Source: Myrica gale | Taxonomy: Eukaryota > Streptophyta > Magnoliopsida > Fagales > Myricaceae | Assembly (NCBI GenBank): GCA_963930655.1 | Contig: OZ005606.1 | Span: 13,411,501-13,475,500 of the forward strand | Length of the DNA: 64,000 nucleotides | Direction: 5' to 3' | In this document: positions 12,603-25,342 of the stretch, one piece after another | Layout of the letters: every line of letters begins with the position of its first letter | How positions within the stretch are numbered: the first letter of the stretch is position 1 | Translations under genes and position numbers: made by a program | Notes under the pieces: model-generated | Database searches by the model: none | What the model was told of the DNA's origin: nothing | The model's input: only the letters and a program-made list of their open reading frames with translations

Positions 12603-14094
12603 ATGGTCGATTCTCTGTGTCCAGATTTCATAAGCGATCTGCCTCAGATCATTATAGAGAGCATTCTTACTTGGTTACCAATAAGAGAGGCAGTAAGAAC
12701 AAGCGTTTTATCAAGTAAATGGAGGTACAGATGGACTACAATCACTCACCTTGTATTCGATGAAAAATGTGCTACTCTATGCAATGATCGAGCTCTTGTT
12801 GAAGACAAGCTCATAAAGTTTATTACTCGGGCTCTACTTCTTCACGGAGGACCAATTCACAAGTTCCAGCTTTGTACTTCATACTTGGAGAGTTGCGCAG
12901 ATATAGATCAATGGATATTGTTCCTCTCAAGGAAAGATATCAAAGAACTGATTCTAGAATTAGGAGAAAGTGAATGGTTTAGGATACCTTCATGTCTTTT
13001 TAATTGCAAAAAGCTAATTCGTTTGGAGCTGTTTCGTTGTGAACTGGATCCGCCTCCTACTTTTAAGGGATTCTTGTGTTTGAAGAGCCTTAGCCTTTAC
13101 CAAGTGTTTGTTACCTCTGATGCAACCGAAAGTCTTATTTCGAGTTGTCCTCTCCTTGAGAGTCTGTCACTTTCATACTCGGACAGTTTAACTCTTAACA
13201 TTCGTGCCCCAAATCTCAAGTACCTGTTCCTTGAAGGTGAATTCAAAGACATATGTATTGAAAGCAGCCCTCTTCTCATCACAATATCGGTTGATATGTA
13301 TATGACCGAGGACATTTTTGAACACATGGAGCAAAGCTCAGGTTGCAATTTCAACAAGTTTCTTGGTGGTGTGCCTCTTCTTGAGAAGCTTACTGGGCGT
13401 ATCTACTTTACGAAGGTAACACTGTATCTTGTTTGATCCCTTTGTTTGCTTCAAGGTCTCCATCAAGTGGAAGACTTTTAGTTTATTAGACAGAACTATC
13501 TGAATATTGTTTTTTCCTGTCTCAAGTACTTGAGTATAGGGGATGATCCAGGAAGAATTCCACTTACATATTGCCATTTGAAGATTATCGAACTATATCA
13601 AGTTAGTTTTGAAGATATGAAAGAGGTTTTTGTTCTTCTCCGCTTGATTACGAACTCTCCTAACTTGAAGGAACTTCGAATCTCGGTAAGCTATTGTGAG
13701 CACGTTGATGCTTTAGTTGACTAATGTTTTCAGTTTGCTATCTATAGATTTTGTTAATGGTTATGCGTAGGCCATGATGTTTTCTATCTATCAATTTCCC
13801 TAGGGTTCCTCAAATGCGCTAGCTGCTCGGGAAGCAACTGATTTAGATTTTTGGGAGAATGAATGCTATTCGCATTGCGTATTTGAGAGACTTAAAGTTG
13901 TAAAGATGACTGAGATGTCTGGTGTACCGCATGAGATGGAATTCATCAAGTTTTTACTTGAAAATTCTCCCGTGCTCGAGATGGTGAGTATAGCTTGTTC
14001 TTTTGTTATGGAAGAAAGGTTGAGCATGTTGGTTGAGTTGGTGAGGTTTAGAAGGGCTTCTCCTCGAGCAGAAATTGTATTCATCCAACCTTAA
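12603..14094 (+). CDS. F-box/LRR/FBD protein
   Basis: Three exons fit with GT-AG introns in phase 0: 12603-13415, 13527-13685 and 13804-14094. They give 1263 bp, or 420 aa. The N-terminus is an F-box (about residues 9-53: DFISDLPQIIIESILTWLPI, then SVLSSKWRYRWTTI). The middle holds degenerate leucine-rich repeats (LIRLELFRCELDP, LKSLSLYQVF, LLESLSLSYSDSL). The last exon is an FBD domain (FERLKVVKMTEMSGVPHEME, FLLENSPVLEMVSI, RASPRAEIVFIQP). Family members are thought to act as substrate adaptors of SCF ubiquitin ligases: the F-box binds SKP1 and the LRR/FBD part picks the target. The target here is unknown. Length and domain order are normal for the plant F-box/FBD/LRR family. The start codon is the first in-frame ATG before the F-box. 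No breaks are seen. Confidence 0.88.
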
Positions 14095-15291
14095 TCATTG
14101 TGCATCTCTCATGTAAAGTTCCTCTAGTTCCTCTAGTTTCTCATGTGCATCTTTTATTTCATACCTTTTCCCAGTTTCTGATTCCAATTGCAGTATCTTT
14201 CTCTTGAAATAAAACCGTAATACTTTTGGCGACATACCGTAGGTTACATAATCGGTGCCATTGTAGGGAAAGTTATATATAATAGCACAAACATAAGTTT
14301 TGCCGAGATCATTGATTTTCCTTGGTGTAGATTTTAGAACTGTTCAGTCTGTTCCCGACATTCAGCAACTCCAGGTGTAGTTTCTGCAAAAATATTAGGA
14401 ACAGCTCCCAAAACTCTTGTACACAAATTACGTTACTCATAATTAATGCTACACAAATTGATGGAAATTGTGTACTTAAATAGAGTAGAGAAAGGATCAG
14501 TTTCGTTGGTTCATAAATAACTCTACTTTCAATCAAAGTCTGAGTTTCAATGGGAAATAGCTTCTCTTAGTTCAGTAGAAACTCTACGGTAGTTGATTAG
14601 AATTAGATTCCAACTAAAATTCAATATAGGCATGTCATGGAGGCTAGACTCTTACAATTTATTACTAGCTCAAGATGGTCTAACGTTGAACCTCAGTAAA
14701 CATTCTAGTGCAAACCTCGAAGCGTACGACCTTTATAAAAAATTATGTCGCTTCTACCTCTTACCTTCTAATTTGGAAGCATTCCCATCACAGGGCTTCA
14801 TATTACACTCCCTGACAGTGACCTCAGGCCCACCTACGACATCTTTATCGACCTCAGTTTATTTTCAGTCGTTCTTCCTCTTCAAACTTTTTTTTTAAAT
14901 CGAACAAGTCTGAAATTTCATTAATTTAAGGGATAAATAGACTTTGCACTCCAATTGTGGAGGTCTTGCCACTTTAGACCCCGATTTATTATTTTTGTCA
15001 TATTATATCCACCGATTATAATTGATTTTAAACATTTTGTACCATATGTTATAATTTTCTGTTAGTTTGGACATAAATTTACTTTTAGTCTCTAAAATTA
15101 TGATTTTCTCTTATAAAATGGTCATTTCAAAAAAAATTATGATGGAGACAAAATTGTCATTTCACACGTGAACAAATCATTTTTCCATCCGAATTAACCT
15201 AAATTTTTAAGGGAGGATGCAAAGGTTGAAAAAATAGCAAAAAAGAAAACTGGCTGGTGAAGGGAGGAGGCAAAATCGATAGGCGGTTGAG
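14095..15291. other. 3' flank of F-box gene and intergenic DNA
   Basis: The 3' untranslated region lies just after 14094. Around 14930-15190 there is a one-sided repeat of the type AGACTTTGCACTCCAATTGT, which resembles half of a fold-back MITE. No other gene is seen. The 102-codon frame at 14593-14898 has no family resemblance. Confidence 0.4.
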
Positions 15292-15299
15292 GGGTCAAC

Positions 15300-16890
15300 C
15301 ATCGGCGGAGGGAGGGGGGGGCGAACCGGGGCCATTGCCCCGGTTGGCTCCCCCCAAAATTTTGTTTTACATGTATTTTTTTTATTTTATTTTATTTTTT
15401 ATTAGGTTTGCCCCCCTTGGCCAAATAAAAATTATGCTTGCCCCCTTGCCTGCCTAGATGAATCAGCCCGCCCCCCTTAAAACCCAAGCAGCCCAATACC
15501 TCAAAATCAAATTAAAAGAATAAGCAGAGATATATTTATTTATGTCAAAATTTGAAATCCTATATTAACTTGTCGACGTTGTCGTGAATTTTGCGACGAA
15601 TATTTCATATACTTCTCCTGATTCCTGATAATCGTTGTGTGTTGTAATAATTGAAATAAATGTTTTCACTATTCTAGTACTGTTTTTTTTTGTTCTTTTG
15701 TCTTTTATGTTGGACTTGGTTGAGAATTTGGATATCGCAAATACTGAGAAAGGGGATGGTGTACTCTTATTGGATAAGTGATAATTCAATTATTCAAGTG
15801 TGTTGCGTGTCCATCTTTACTTACTAGAAAATCATTGGTTATATCATTTTATTGTCACTATCATCATCTAATTTTATATGTCTAACTTCTCCACAATTTA
15901 TGAAAATCCAAAGTTGAAGTAAGACTCATTTTCATCTATCTTTTGTTTGTTTAGGTCTGCTTTTTCATAGCCCATGAGATTAACTTGTTTTTAATTGTCT
16001 TTCTCTAAAGGTGGAACTTCTTTTCCTTTGTAATTTGTGACGTTTGGATCAAGTTATAAATCTATTTCTTCAAAAATTTAGTCATTAATTTAGCCAGGTA
16101 ATGGACACTTTGAACTACGATTTTTCTGTTTTCTCATTTTGTAAGGGGAGTAGAATAGTTATTTGGATGTTAAGATTGAACTTTTTGTCCAAATTTTTTT
16201 TTCTATTATCATTTACCAAGTATGTATTTTCTCCTTGCAATTTCGGGTTATTTTATTGTTGATAGAGATTCCACTCTTGAGAAGCCCGTGTTCAATAGTA
16301 CTGTCACACTAAAAAAACTATAGCAAGGGTGAGAAGTATTTTTATGCCATTGGAACCTGGATTCTTTTTGAACTTTGGATAATTTGGCTTCTTTTTCCAA
16401 TATGCTTCGATTTGCTATTGTTTCTTTCAAGAATAATAGAAATACAGTAATTGTTTATTTTTCTCATTTATGTGTTATGTTTTCTTTTTACAGATCCCAA
16501 CAAATTCAGCAGGACTTATTGAGCATAGGGCACATCCTTTCTGGCAACAAAAATAAGTACTTCATTCATAGAAGTAAAAAATTATATTGCTGAAAATACT
16601 TTATTTCATTTATGTGTTTTGTCTTACAAAGAATATATATATATAAATACTTTTGTTTGTGTGATTAGTTGATGCTCTATTGGTGTCTTGAACAATAAAA
16701 ATTTAATTTCACCTCTCAGTATCAGCAAATAGTACGGTACGTGTATTTCAATATTTTTAGTGTTTTTAGTCCTTAATTTTTTTTACTTATACTCTTAAGA
16801 CATTTTTTTGCATTAAGTAGTAAAAAAACATTTTGTCATTTTTCTTTAAAAGTTTGCCCCCCATTAGTTGGGTTTCTGGCTCCGCCACTG
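15300..16890. mobile_element. Tip100-like hAT element, non-coding (full form)
   Basis: A perfect 8-bp duplication GGGTCAAC flanks it (15292-15299 and 16891-16898). The left end reads CATCGGCGGAGGGAG and the right end, inverted, CAGTGGCGGAGCCAG, which are Tip100-type terminal repeats. Just inside the left end is a palindromic block (CCGGGGCCATTGCCCCGG, 15327-15344). The right 170 bp match the 3' ends of the other family members (ACGTGTATTTCAATATTTTT). No transposase domain is recognisable, so it is non-autonomous. It is a longer relative of the inverted copy at 21677-22545. Confidence 0.85.
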
Positions 16891-16898
16891 GGGTCAAC

Positions 16899-17852
16899 CA
16901 AAGGGAAAAGCGACCGTGCGTGTGCGTTGGCTGGCCAAACCTTGGCTAGGTTTGAGAGGATTGTAGGAGGACGAGGACAACAGTGGGGCACGGCGCGCCT
17001 AACAGATCTAACCATTGGAACTTGAAATATGAAGAAAAGTGGCTGGGTGCACAAGATTCACGCGCGTGAGTGGGCATGCGAGCCACCATGTGCATGCCAG
17101 TCAGCTCCGGTAATGGACATATGAGGACGCCGATTGATGAAAATCCTCTCCAGGCCGGTTGTGTCCACCAGAAACCACCATAGACGCTCAGATGTAAGTT
17201 CGAAGTTTGTCGAAAAACACCCCAAAGTGATTGATTTAGGACTTGGTCACCGAAGAACAAAACAAGAGAAGGGAGAGAGGCAGGAGGGCACTGGGTCTCC
17301 TCCTGCCGCCGGAGAAAGTGGTGGGGAGAGGGGACAGTCAGGGAAGGGGAGGAGATTTTAGAGAGAAGGCAGAGAGCTCTCTAGAAGAACGGTACTTATT
17401 GGTCTCATTTATGTTGTTCCTCTTCAACTTGATAATATTTTCCTTTCATGTATTTCCTTTCCTGTATTTTACACTCTTCCATTAGTATTTCTATTTGCTC
17501 AGGAGAAAGAAAGAACAATCACTATGGTAACAGATGCTAATGAATTCTTTCCGGATTTAACATGCTATTAGAATAATCAAAATCCACCCAAAATCATTGT
17601 TATTACAAGTTTAATTAACACCCTCAGCATGATATCGTAAAAAAAAAATCTTTACCCGGTGGAGACTAAAGGACATGTGACGTACCTAAACGTTCTGTTT
17701 CTCAAATCTGATTCTATACAGTCATAAAACCAACACAACTCTAATTATGTACTATACAACAAACCCAGATCCACTGGGATTTTCTTCACTCCCATTCTTT
17801 TTAACTGGCACCATTTTCCTGTCTTACTTGGACTTCATTTTTCATGATCATG
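16899..17852. other. Intergenic, 3' flank of the receptor kinase
   Basis: At 16899-17380 the sequence is G+C-rich for this window. It has open frames on both strands but no recognisable protein. The + strand frame at 17134-17361 is basic and low in complexity. At 17380-17852 it is AT-rich and includes the receptor kinase 3' untranslated region. Confidence 0.4.
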
Positions 17853-20800
17853 TTACCTTGGTCCAGAGAGCTCCATTGCCTGGACAAGCAAGGAAGAGTC
17901 ATCAGTAAGATCTGAGTATCGCTCTGAAGAGGAGAATTCAGTGGCTCTGCATCTGGTTGATTCAGTTCTCTGAGAAGCTTCCCATTTCTCTGCAAGATCA
18001 TCTCCTTCGAGCATGCGTACTACTTCTGACGTCTTTGGTCTGTGACTTGGAAGGTATTGAGTACATAACAAAGCTACTCGAACCATTTCTTCAAGTTCTA
18101 TTCGATCATAGTTGCTTTTCAGGTCCTTGTCAACTAGCATATCAAGCTTCTTTTCCTGATGAATTTTCTTCACCTACAATTATGGTGTCTTGGATTAGAT
18201 ATATCTATGCAGATTGAATTTTAAATTAATTAGCCTTAAAATGCTAACACAAATGGTGGGAAAACTTGTGATCGTCTTACCCAGTCAAGCATTACTCCTT
18301 TCTGGTTTGCTGCTTTCCCAAATTCTAGAGCTCTCTGCCCAGATATCAACTCAAGCAGAAGGATCCCAAATCCGAAAACATCTGTTTTCTCCGAGGACTG
18401 CCCTGTCGAGAGATACTCGGGGGCTATATGTCCCACAGTGCCTCTGACGGCCGTTGTCACATGTGAATCCCGGTGATCCAAGAGCTTTGCCAGTCCAAAA
18501 TCTCCTACCACAGCTTCACAGTAGTCATCAAGCAATATATTTGCAGCTTTCACATCCCTATGAATTATCTTGGGATCACACTGCTCATGCAAGTATAATA
18601 AACCTCTTGCAGCTCCCAAGGCAATTCTTTTCCTTGTACCCCAATCCAGGGCTGGTTTTGCTACAATGGAGGAAAAGTAAACAATGAATGTAATGTACAT
18701 GTTGGATAGATGCATGGACACAGCCTGATAAAATAGCTCTAAGTTACTATTAGATTACACCCTGACATCTTCCTCTGATTGTATAGGAAATTGCCTTACC
18801 TTTGAGACGGGATGCGACACTCCCATTCGACATGTACGGGTAAACCAAAAGCCTCTCCGTGGTTGTCATACAAAATCCATAGAGCCGGAGGAGATTCCGG
18901 TGCACTGCTAGACTAATCATCTCAACTTCAGTTTGAAATTGGACCTCACCCCCAATGGCATTTCCATCTTTGAGTCTTTTCACAGCTACTACTGAACCAT
19001 CTTGAAGATAGCCTTTGTAGACATTACCGAAACCACCCTTTCCAATCAGGTTCTTGCTGCTGAAATTGTTTGTAGCCTTTTGTAGTTCTCGAAACTGAAA
19101 TTTCTTTAAGTTTCCGAGGCAAAGATCTTCATGATGTTGTTCTGGAATTTGCAAGAATCAAACAGTGAATACAAAAGCATGCAATGCTGTCCACTACTTC
19201 TTTAGGTTTCTGAAGAAAATGTGTGTTTACTAACCATAAACATCGAAGAATATTTGCTGGTTTTGTCGCTGTCTCCACCAAAGAAAGAAACCAAGCCCAA
19301 GAACTAATAGGCAAATACACCCAAGGCTTGAACCAAAGGCCAAGGCAATTTTCTGGCTCTTAGTTGCTCCAGAAGGTTGAGAGTCTAAGGAATCACAGAG
19401 ACAACAAGCAGGATATATTAGTGGCAAGAACTTGTAATTGGAAACTGATAAATTTATTCATCTCTGAACTTTTCTTAAATCAGGGGATGGCGCGTATAAG
19501 TGGAACCAGCTTCGCTCGATCATTACCTTAAACTAAAATCAGAAGTGAAGTAATGATGGAGAGAGAAAAAGAGGAAATAAAAACAGAACAGGGTGAGGTT
19601 CGAATAAACTGAAACAAATTTGCGACAAGCGACAGCATTAATTACTTTGTGAATTATTCAAGGGAACTGAAGACAGCACCGATGGAGTTCCAAAGCAATG
19701 CTTCTCAGTTGCGGTGGCACATATCAAAGGGTTTCCAACAACACTGTTCCAGTCAAAAAGATTCACAAATGATTAACAAAAGAAAAGGTTGAATGTTCTG
19801 AAAGGGGGAAAATCTAACATTTTTAGGAGTGACTTACTTGAATGTCTTAGCATTTAAGCTTGGTACAGGACCGCTCAAGTTGTTATAAGACAGATCCCTA
19901 ACAATATAAACACCATTTCAGAGATATAATCATGTAAATTCCATGCCCGAAACATAACAATCATTAAAGAACAAGGTTGGAAGATAATTACAGAAAAGTG
20001 AGCTGGGTCATGTTTGCTAAAGTTGAAGGAATTGCACCGGAGAGATTATTATTGTTTAGCCGCCTGATCAGAATGGTCATTTATAAGTTACTGGCCACTA
20101 AATCCAACTCCAAGAATCCCAAGTATAAGCCATGTGTAAGGACAAGAATTCTACAATTTGACTTACAGGTATTGAAGGCTTTTCAGGCGGTGTAAAGCAT
20201 TAGGAAGTTGGCCAGTGAAGTTGTTAATGGAAAGATCGAGCATGCGAAGCTTTTGAAGTCTCCCAAGCTCAGAGGGGATTTGCCCAGATATGTTGTTGTT
20301 CTGCAGGATCCTGCAAAAGAATTCTTCAAATAAGATACTCCACGCTGAGACATCCACTTATCTAATATGTTGCACGTCTTACACAGACTGGAGGTTTGTC
20401 AAGTTGCTGATGCTCGGTGACAGAGTACCAGACAAGTTCTGGCTCGGAGCTCCACTGCAGGAAAACCAGTTCGGCTCAATCAGAAACAACATATTATAAT
20501 TTATCAGGAAGACATTTCCTTGGTTTGTGTCCATCCTGTTCCGCTCTTACCAGTTACTTGTTTGGTGATATAGTCGTACTTACAAAGCGGTGACGAAACC
20601 ATCAGTAGAGCAAGTGACCAGAGTCCAGCTACATGGATCCACAGCAGTCTCGTCCCAATTATTAAGAACGTCACGAGGATCCTTCAGGGAGCCTCTAATG
20701 CCCATCAAAGCTATCACTGCAGGGTTTATAACCAATATGAAGGACTATTCACTCTTACACGGCTGCAATTTAAAACTCGAGAAAAGAGCTCCATTTACCT

Positions 20801-20898
20801 TCATAGTTGACACCTTTAGCAGAAAGCAAACCAGTTGCCGAAGTCCATAAGCATAAGAACGCCACAAAACACAAGACAACTTCCTCTCTGTTTTCCAT
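17853..20898 (-). CDS. NIK: NSP-interacting kinase (LRR-RLK subfamily II)
   Basis: Eleven coding exons on the - strand with GT-AG junctions: 20898-20799, 20716-20584, 20454-20383, 20310-20167, 20063-19992, 19897-19838, 19743-19646, 19384-19235, 19141-18800, 18660-18281, 18173-17853. The sum is 1872 bp, or 623 aa, close to NIK1-3 (about 630-640). In order the protein has a signal peptide (residues 1-24, [13 protein letters not shown]); an N-terminal LRR cap with [10 protein letters not shown]; about five LRRs ([30 protein letters not shown]); a membrane span at about 237-262; and a kinase with GKGGFG (about 310), VAVK (about 331), HRDVKAAN (catalytic D about 426), DFG (about 444) and a TT pair before AVRGTVGH. 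The C-terminus [11 protein letters not shown] is diagnostic for NIK. In the known family these plasma-membrane kinases restrain growth and translation in antiviral immunity and are the targets of begomovirus nuclear shuttle protein. Exon number matches the SERK/NIK family. No breaks seen. Confidence 0.93.
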
Positions 20899-21668
20899 TG
20901 AACAAAAAGTTCGAAACACTAGGAGCCCAGATGCCAGAATCAGCTTGTCCTTTTTGATGAAGCAAGCAAGCAAGGAGCTTGTAGGAGTGGTTTGAACAAC
21001 TAAAAGCAACCAATCTTCAAGCGCTTTTTGTTCTTGGTGCATGAAGTATTTACATTGGAAGCCAACCCAGTACAATTCCTGACCCCTCCCGTACCATCAA
21101 GGCACTCAATCACACCTTCCCTCACACCAGAAGTCACAGAAGTTTGGTCGTAAAAAGAACCAAAGAGAACTAACATACGTGCCACCAGGTTACCAAAGTA
21201 AAGAGAAGAATACGATAAAAGGTAAGAGCCACATTAACCAAATCTACACATTTGCAAAAGAGGACATCAAAAAACGGAAATACCTTCAATCATCCACTAT
21301 TCGTAACAAAGAAAGGAAATAGATGTTCGAGACTAATTCTATTCTATTTTTTTAATTGTTTCCCATTCACTAGTGGAGACTTATTCCATTCACCATTGCC
21401 GGATTTTCAAATGTGAGAGAATCAAGCCCTAACTATTAGACACCATAAGACGTATAAAAGTAAGAGAACCTTAAACAGGAATTACTTTCTGAGGTCAGTC
21501 ATGCAGTTTTGCTGTCAGCCAGAGAGAGGTGTAGAGAGTCTAGACATGAGCAGGGATTGCTTTGGTATTCTAAGCTTCTACTGTACCCTCTGATTACCCA
21601 ACATTCCCTGAGGTTGGCCATTATGTTATTGCAAAAACTACATGTTATGTCTTTGTAATATATATATA
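20899..21668 (-). promoter_or_regulatory. Upstream region and probable 5' leader of the NIK gene
   Basis: This non-coding sequence lies between the NIK start codon and a transposon inserted about 780 bp upstream. Open frames on the - strand at 20900-21185 run into the first exon but show no protein features. The region near the transposon ends in a short TA run (21658-21674). Confidence 0.35.
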
Positions 21669-21676
21669 TATATACC

Positions 21677-22545
21677 CAGTGGCGGAGCCAGAAACCCAAT
21701 CAATGGGGGGCAAACTCTTAAGGAAAAATGACAAAAAAAAAAATTCTACGTAAGGCAAAAAAATATCTTAACACTATAAATATAAAAAATTAAGTACTAA
21801 AAATACTAAAAAAATTGAAATACACGTACCGTACTATTTGCTGATACTGAAAGGTGACATTAAAGATTAAATTCTTGTTGTTCAAGATAAATGAGAAAAA
21901 TAAACGATTACTGTGTTTCTATTATTCTTGAAAGAAACAATAGCAAAACGAAACATATTGAAAAAAGAAGTCAAAGGATCTAAAGTTCAAAAAGAATACA
22001 AATTCCAAGGGCATACAGATACTTCTCACCCTTGCTATAGCTGTTTTGTAGTGTGACAGTACTATTGAACACGAGCTTCTCAGGAGTGGAATCTCTATCA
22101 ACAATAAAATAACCCGAAATTGCAAGGTGGAATACATACTTGGTAAATGATAATAGAAAAAAATTTGGACAAAAATTTCAATTTTAACATCCAAATAACT
22201 ATTCTACTCCCCTTACAAAATGAGAAAACAAAAAAATTGTAGTTCAAAATGCTCATTACCTGACTAAATTAATGGCTAAAATTTTGAAGAAATATATCTA
22301 TAACTTGATCCAAACGTCACAAATTACAATGAAAAAGAAGTTTCACCTTTAGAGAAAGACAATTAAAAACAAGTTAATCTCATGATCTATGAAAAATCAA
22401 ATAGTCATGTAAAAAAAAATCTCATGGCTAAGGGGGGCAAACCTAATAAAAAAATAAAAAATAAAAAAAAGTCATGTAAAAAAAACTTTTGGGGGGAGCC
22501 AACCGGGGCAATGGCCCCGGTTCGCCCCCCCTCCCTCCGCCTGTG
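21677..22545. mobile_element. Tip100-like hAT element, shortened inverted copy
   Basis: A perfect 8-bp duplication TATATACC flanks it (21669-21676 and 22546-22553). The left end is CAGTGGCGGAGCCAG and the right end, inverted, is CACAGGCGGAGGGAG. It is the reverse-orientation counterpart of 15300-16890, sharing both ends, the block CCGGGGCAATGGCCCCGG and most of the inner sequence. It lacks roughly 0.6 kb of the longer copy. It is non-coding and sits in the upstream region of the NIK gene. Confidence 0.87.
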
Positions 22546-22553
22546 TATATACC

Positions 22554-25342
22554 TCAATATTTTTATTAGAATCTCGAGGGGTTAGAGATTGAGATTGATG
22601 ATGTAAGGGCTACTGGTGGGATCTTTTGTTGTTCCAATTATCTCTCTCGTATTTTCTACCTTTCAACAAAGAAGAAAATATATTCTTCCTCCAATTATAT
22701 CAGTAGTGCTTTCTTTATTGATTCTGGACACACTCAAAACTGTCTCCATATTCAGCAGACAGTACTTCCAATAAAACAATCAAAAGCAGCAAACAGCTCA
22801 GGAAAAAAAAATCAAAAGCAGCGAACTTTAAAAAGCAAAAGGTACTCTACCCACTCTCTCTCTCTCCATCTCTTTGCCCTCTCTATAAATGTGAAATACG
22901 TTTGAGGCATGTATTTTTGTGGGTCCTAAGTACGTGTACCTGGGGCTGGTGATCAGATATGAACAGGGTTATGGTGTACCTCTCCGGCACCAAAGTGGAA
23001 TCTGGGGGGGCCACTCTTTCTTTTTGGTCGGTGGTCGGAGGGTTCACCCCCCCCCCCCCCCGCCCTTGCAAAATATGGTTTAGCCATTTAGGCACCACTC
23101 TGTTTATGGCTTTTGTAATTGTACATAGGTGCACGTGCAATGCAGGCCCTACAGTGCCGTTGACTTAGTGTTTCAAACGTTTCTTAATTCTTTGGACCGA
23201 TTGCCTAGTGCGTGCTTTTGCAGTGATGATCAATGATGACCTGAAGGGGGATGCATTTTTGACCAAGAAATTTAATCAACACTGAATAAAGGCATTAACT
23301 TCAGTAAAACTTAACCGTGCGCCTGGACACAAACCTTTTAGTGCCCTTATGGTTTGGAAGTCCATGTCTCTGATCTGCATTCTTTTTCTCTAGAAAGTGA
23401 AATTATCCAGAACATATGTGTTTGAATTGAAAATTTGGTACAAGTGATTTTCCTACTTAGTATTTGCCTGTCTTTACTCTTTACTACGGGAATAATAAGG
23501 ACGATTCACAACCGGACAAGTTGTACTTCCATTACTCGACATGGTTTTTCACAAACCTGCAACTCGAAAAGGAAGTGTTTGTGTGCATGTTTTCATCCAC
23601 CTTTAGTTTATTAATTAGTCTCTCCCGATTTAAATGTATAATGTCTAGGTCATAGGAAACATACCACCCAAACGTACTGTATGCGTGTATCTGGCTCGAA
23701 AGATCAAAAGGAAAAAAGAACAAAAGAAAAGAAATCTCTCTAACCCAGCAAGCTTCGATAGCTCAGTCCCCAAAATATATTTTCATCGCTTTTTGCGTTT
23801 TTGCTTTTTTGTTTGTAGATTAATTATAGTACACGTCCCTATAGTTTTAATATTTTAGTGTCTGAGGTCCTACATGGCCATTTCTTCAGTGGGGACAAAT
23901 TTCTTGCAAAAGTGTACTCAAAGACTTTCAATATTTTAGTTCCTGAAATTAAAATATTGAAAACTTAAACGAGAGAGACCTATACGATAATTAAGTTAAA
24001 AAAATAAAAATAAAATAAATTTTCTATATATTTATTTAGAAAATATTAATTTTTATTTTGAGCTATTTTTTCTTGGAGAGAAAATATTAATTATTATTTA
24101 TTGTAAAACTTAAAGTTAATAAAAAAAGATTTAATTATTCAAATTATTTTCTCTCCCTAAATCTGAATATAATCAATGGTCTAAGAGCCAATGCGTACAT
24201 AGTAATCAGGCATATTTGCATTTGTCCCTTCCCTCCGCACCCCCACAACCAAGCCTTCCATTTGGTGGGAGTTTGTTTTGCATTTTAGGACCTTCACAAT
24301 TCACATGGATATGGTGTCATTTCCTGTCCTTCCTTTTGCCTTCTGTCATGCACTTACTTAACTTTTGGCCCTTTTAACTCTTCTTTCCTTGATTGGTAAG
24401 AAAGAAAAAGAAAAACCCTTCTTTCCTTGATTAATGAAACCTTACCCATTACCCAAGGAAATTCCCGGGCCAGGTCTTGGCATCATAAGGGGAGTCAAAC
24501 AAGTCGGATATTAAAGATAATTTGACCGTAATCATGGCATGTATGAAGATATGTATGCACTAGGGGGGATCCCAAATGAGTAGGGAATGATTGTTCTTTC
24601 TTACCAGGAAGGAGACGCTATTTTGAACAATTTGTACTACCGACATGATTTTGTCTTTGGCCCTGTCGCTCGACGAAAGAGGACGTGTAAAGCTCTCCAA
24701 ATCAGTTGACGCTCCCTAACCCCACTCCACACTCTATCCAAAAAACAAATAAAATGCTGTCTTATTCCCCCTCTGTTTCGTCTCCTTCCGTTATATCGAG
24801 TTTATGCAGAGAACTTGATGTCAACCTCAAATCTTTTTTCACAACATATGATTCTCTTACTGGCCGGCTTCAGGAACAACTAGGGTTTGCCTAATTTTCC
24901 CCCTCTGTTATGTCTAAATGTCCCTCCTAGAAGAAAACAAATGTGTAAATGTCCTTAATCAAAGGTCGACAGTGCACAGGAGGGACATTAGGGCCAGTCT
25001 ACTATAGCTTTGAGAAGCTTGCTGTAGATATTTTCTTTTGGGACTTAAATATTGTTATGTATTAGCTATAAAGAATTGAAACTATACCCAGATGGATATC
25101 ATAGGAGGATTGTACAAAAAAGGATATAATTAAAAGCCTATATATCATGGGAATTTTGACAAAAAAAAATTTGAACATTTTCAACCATGTAAGGTTATTC
25201 ATTAGACTAGAGGCCAGCTACAAACATAGCAGCTTTGAAAATCAAACCCCATGAGTCTATCGACCAGAGCCCTGCAGTGAGAAGGTGGCAATGGCTTCAT
25301 GCATGAAGCCAAAGCGTCTCACCAAAGATCACATCCGCAGTA
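22554..25342. other. Intergenic, no gene recognised
   Basis: Mostly AT-rich. A run of 15 C lies at 23047-23061. At 23830-23990 there is a decayed repeat of the type ending GACCTATACGATAATTAAG, related to the ends of the fold-back MITE family. Around 24010-24150 the sequence is nearly all A+T. The small frame at 24706-24894 has no recognised product. Confidence 0.4.

Noticed and set aside
14593-14898. 101-codon frame after the F-box gene
   Set aside because: No domain, no splice context, ends in a poly-T run.
22620-22760. LTR-like run with TTATCTCTCTCGTATTTTC
   Set aside because: No LTR ends, primer-binding site or partner found.
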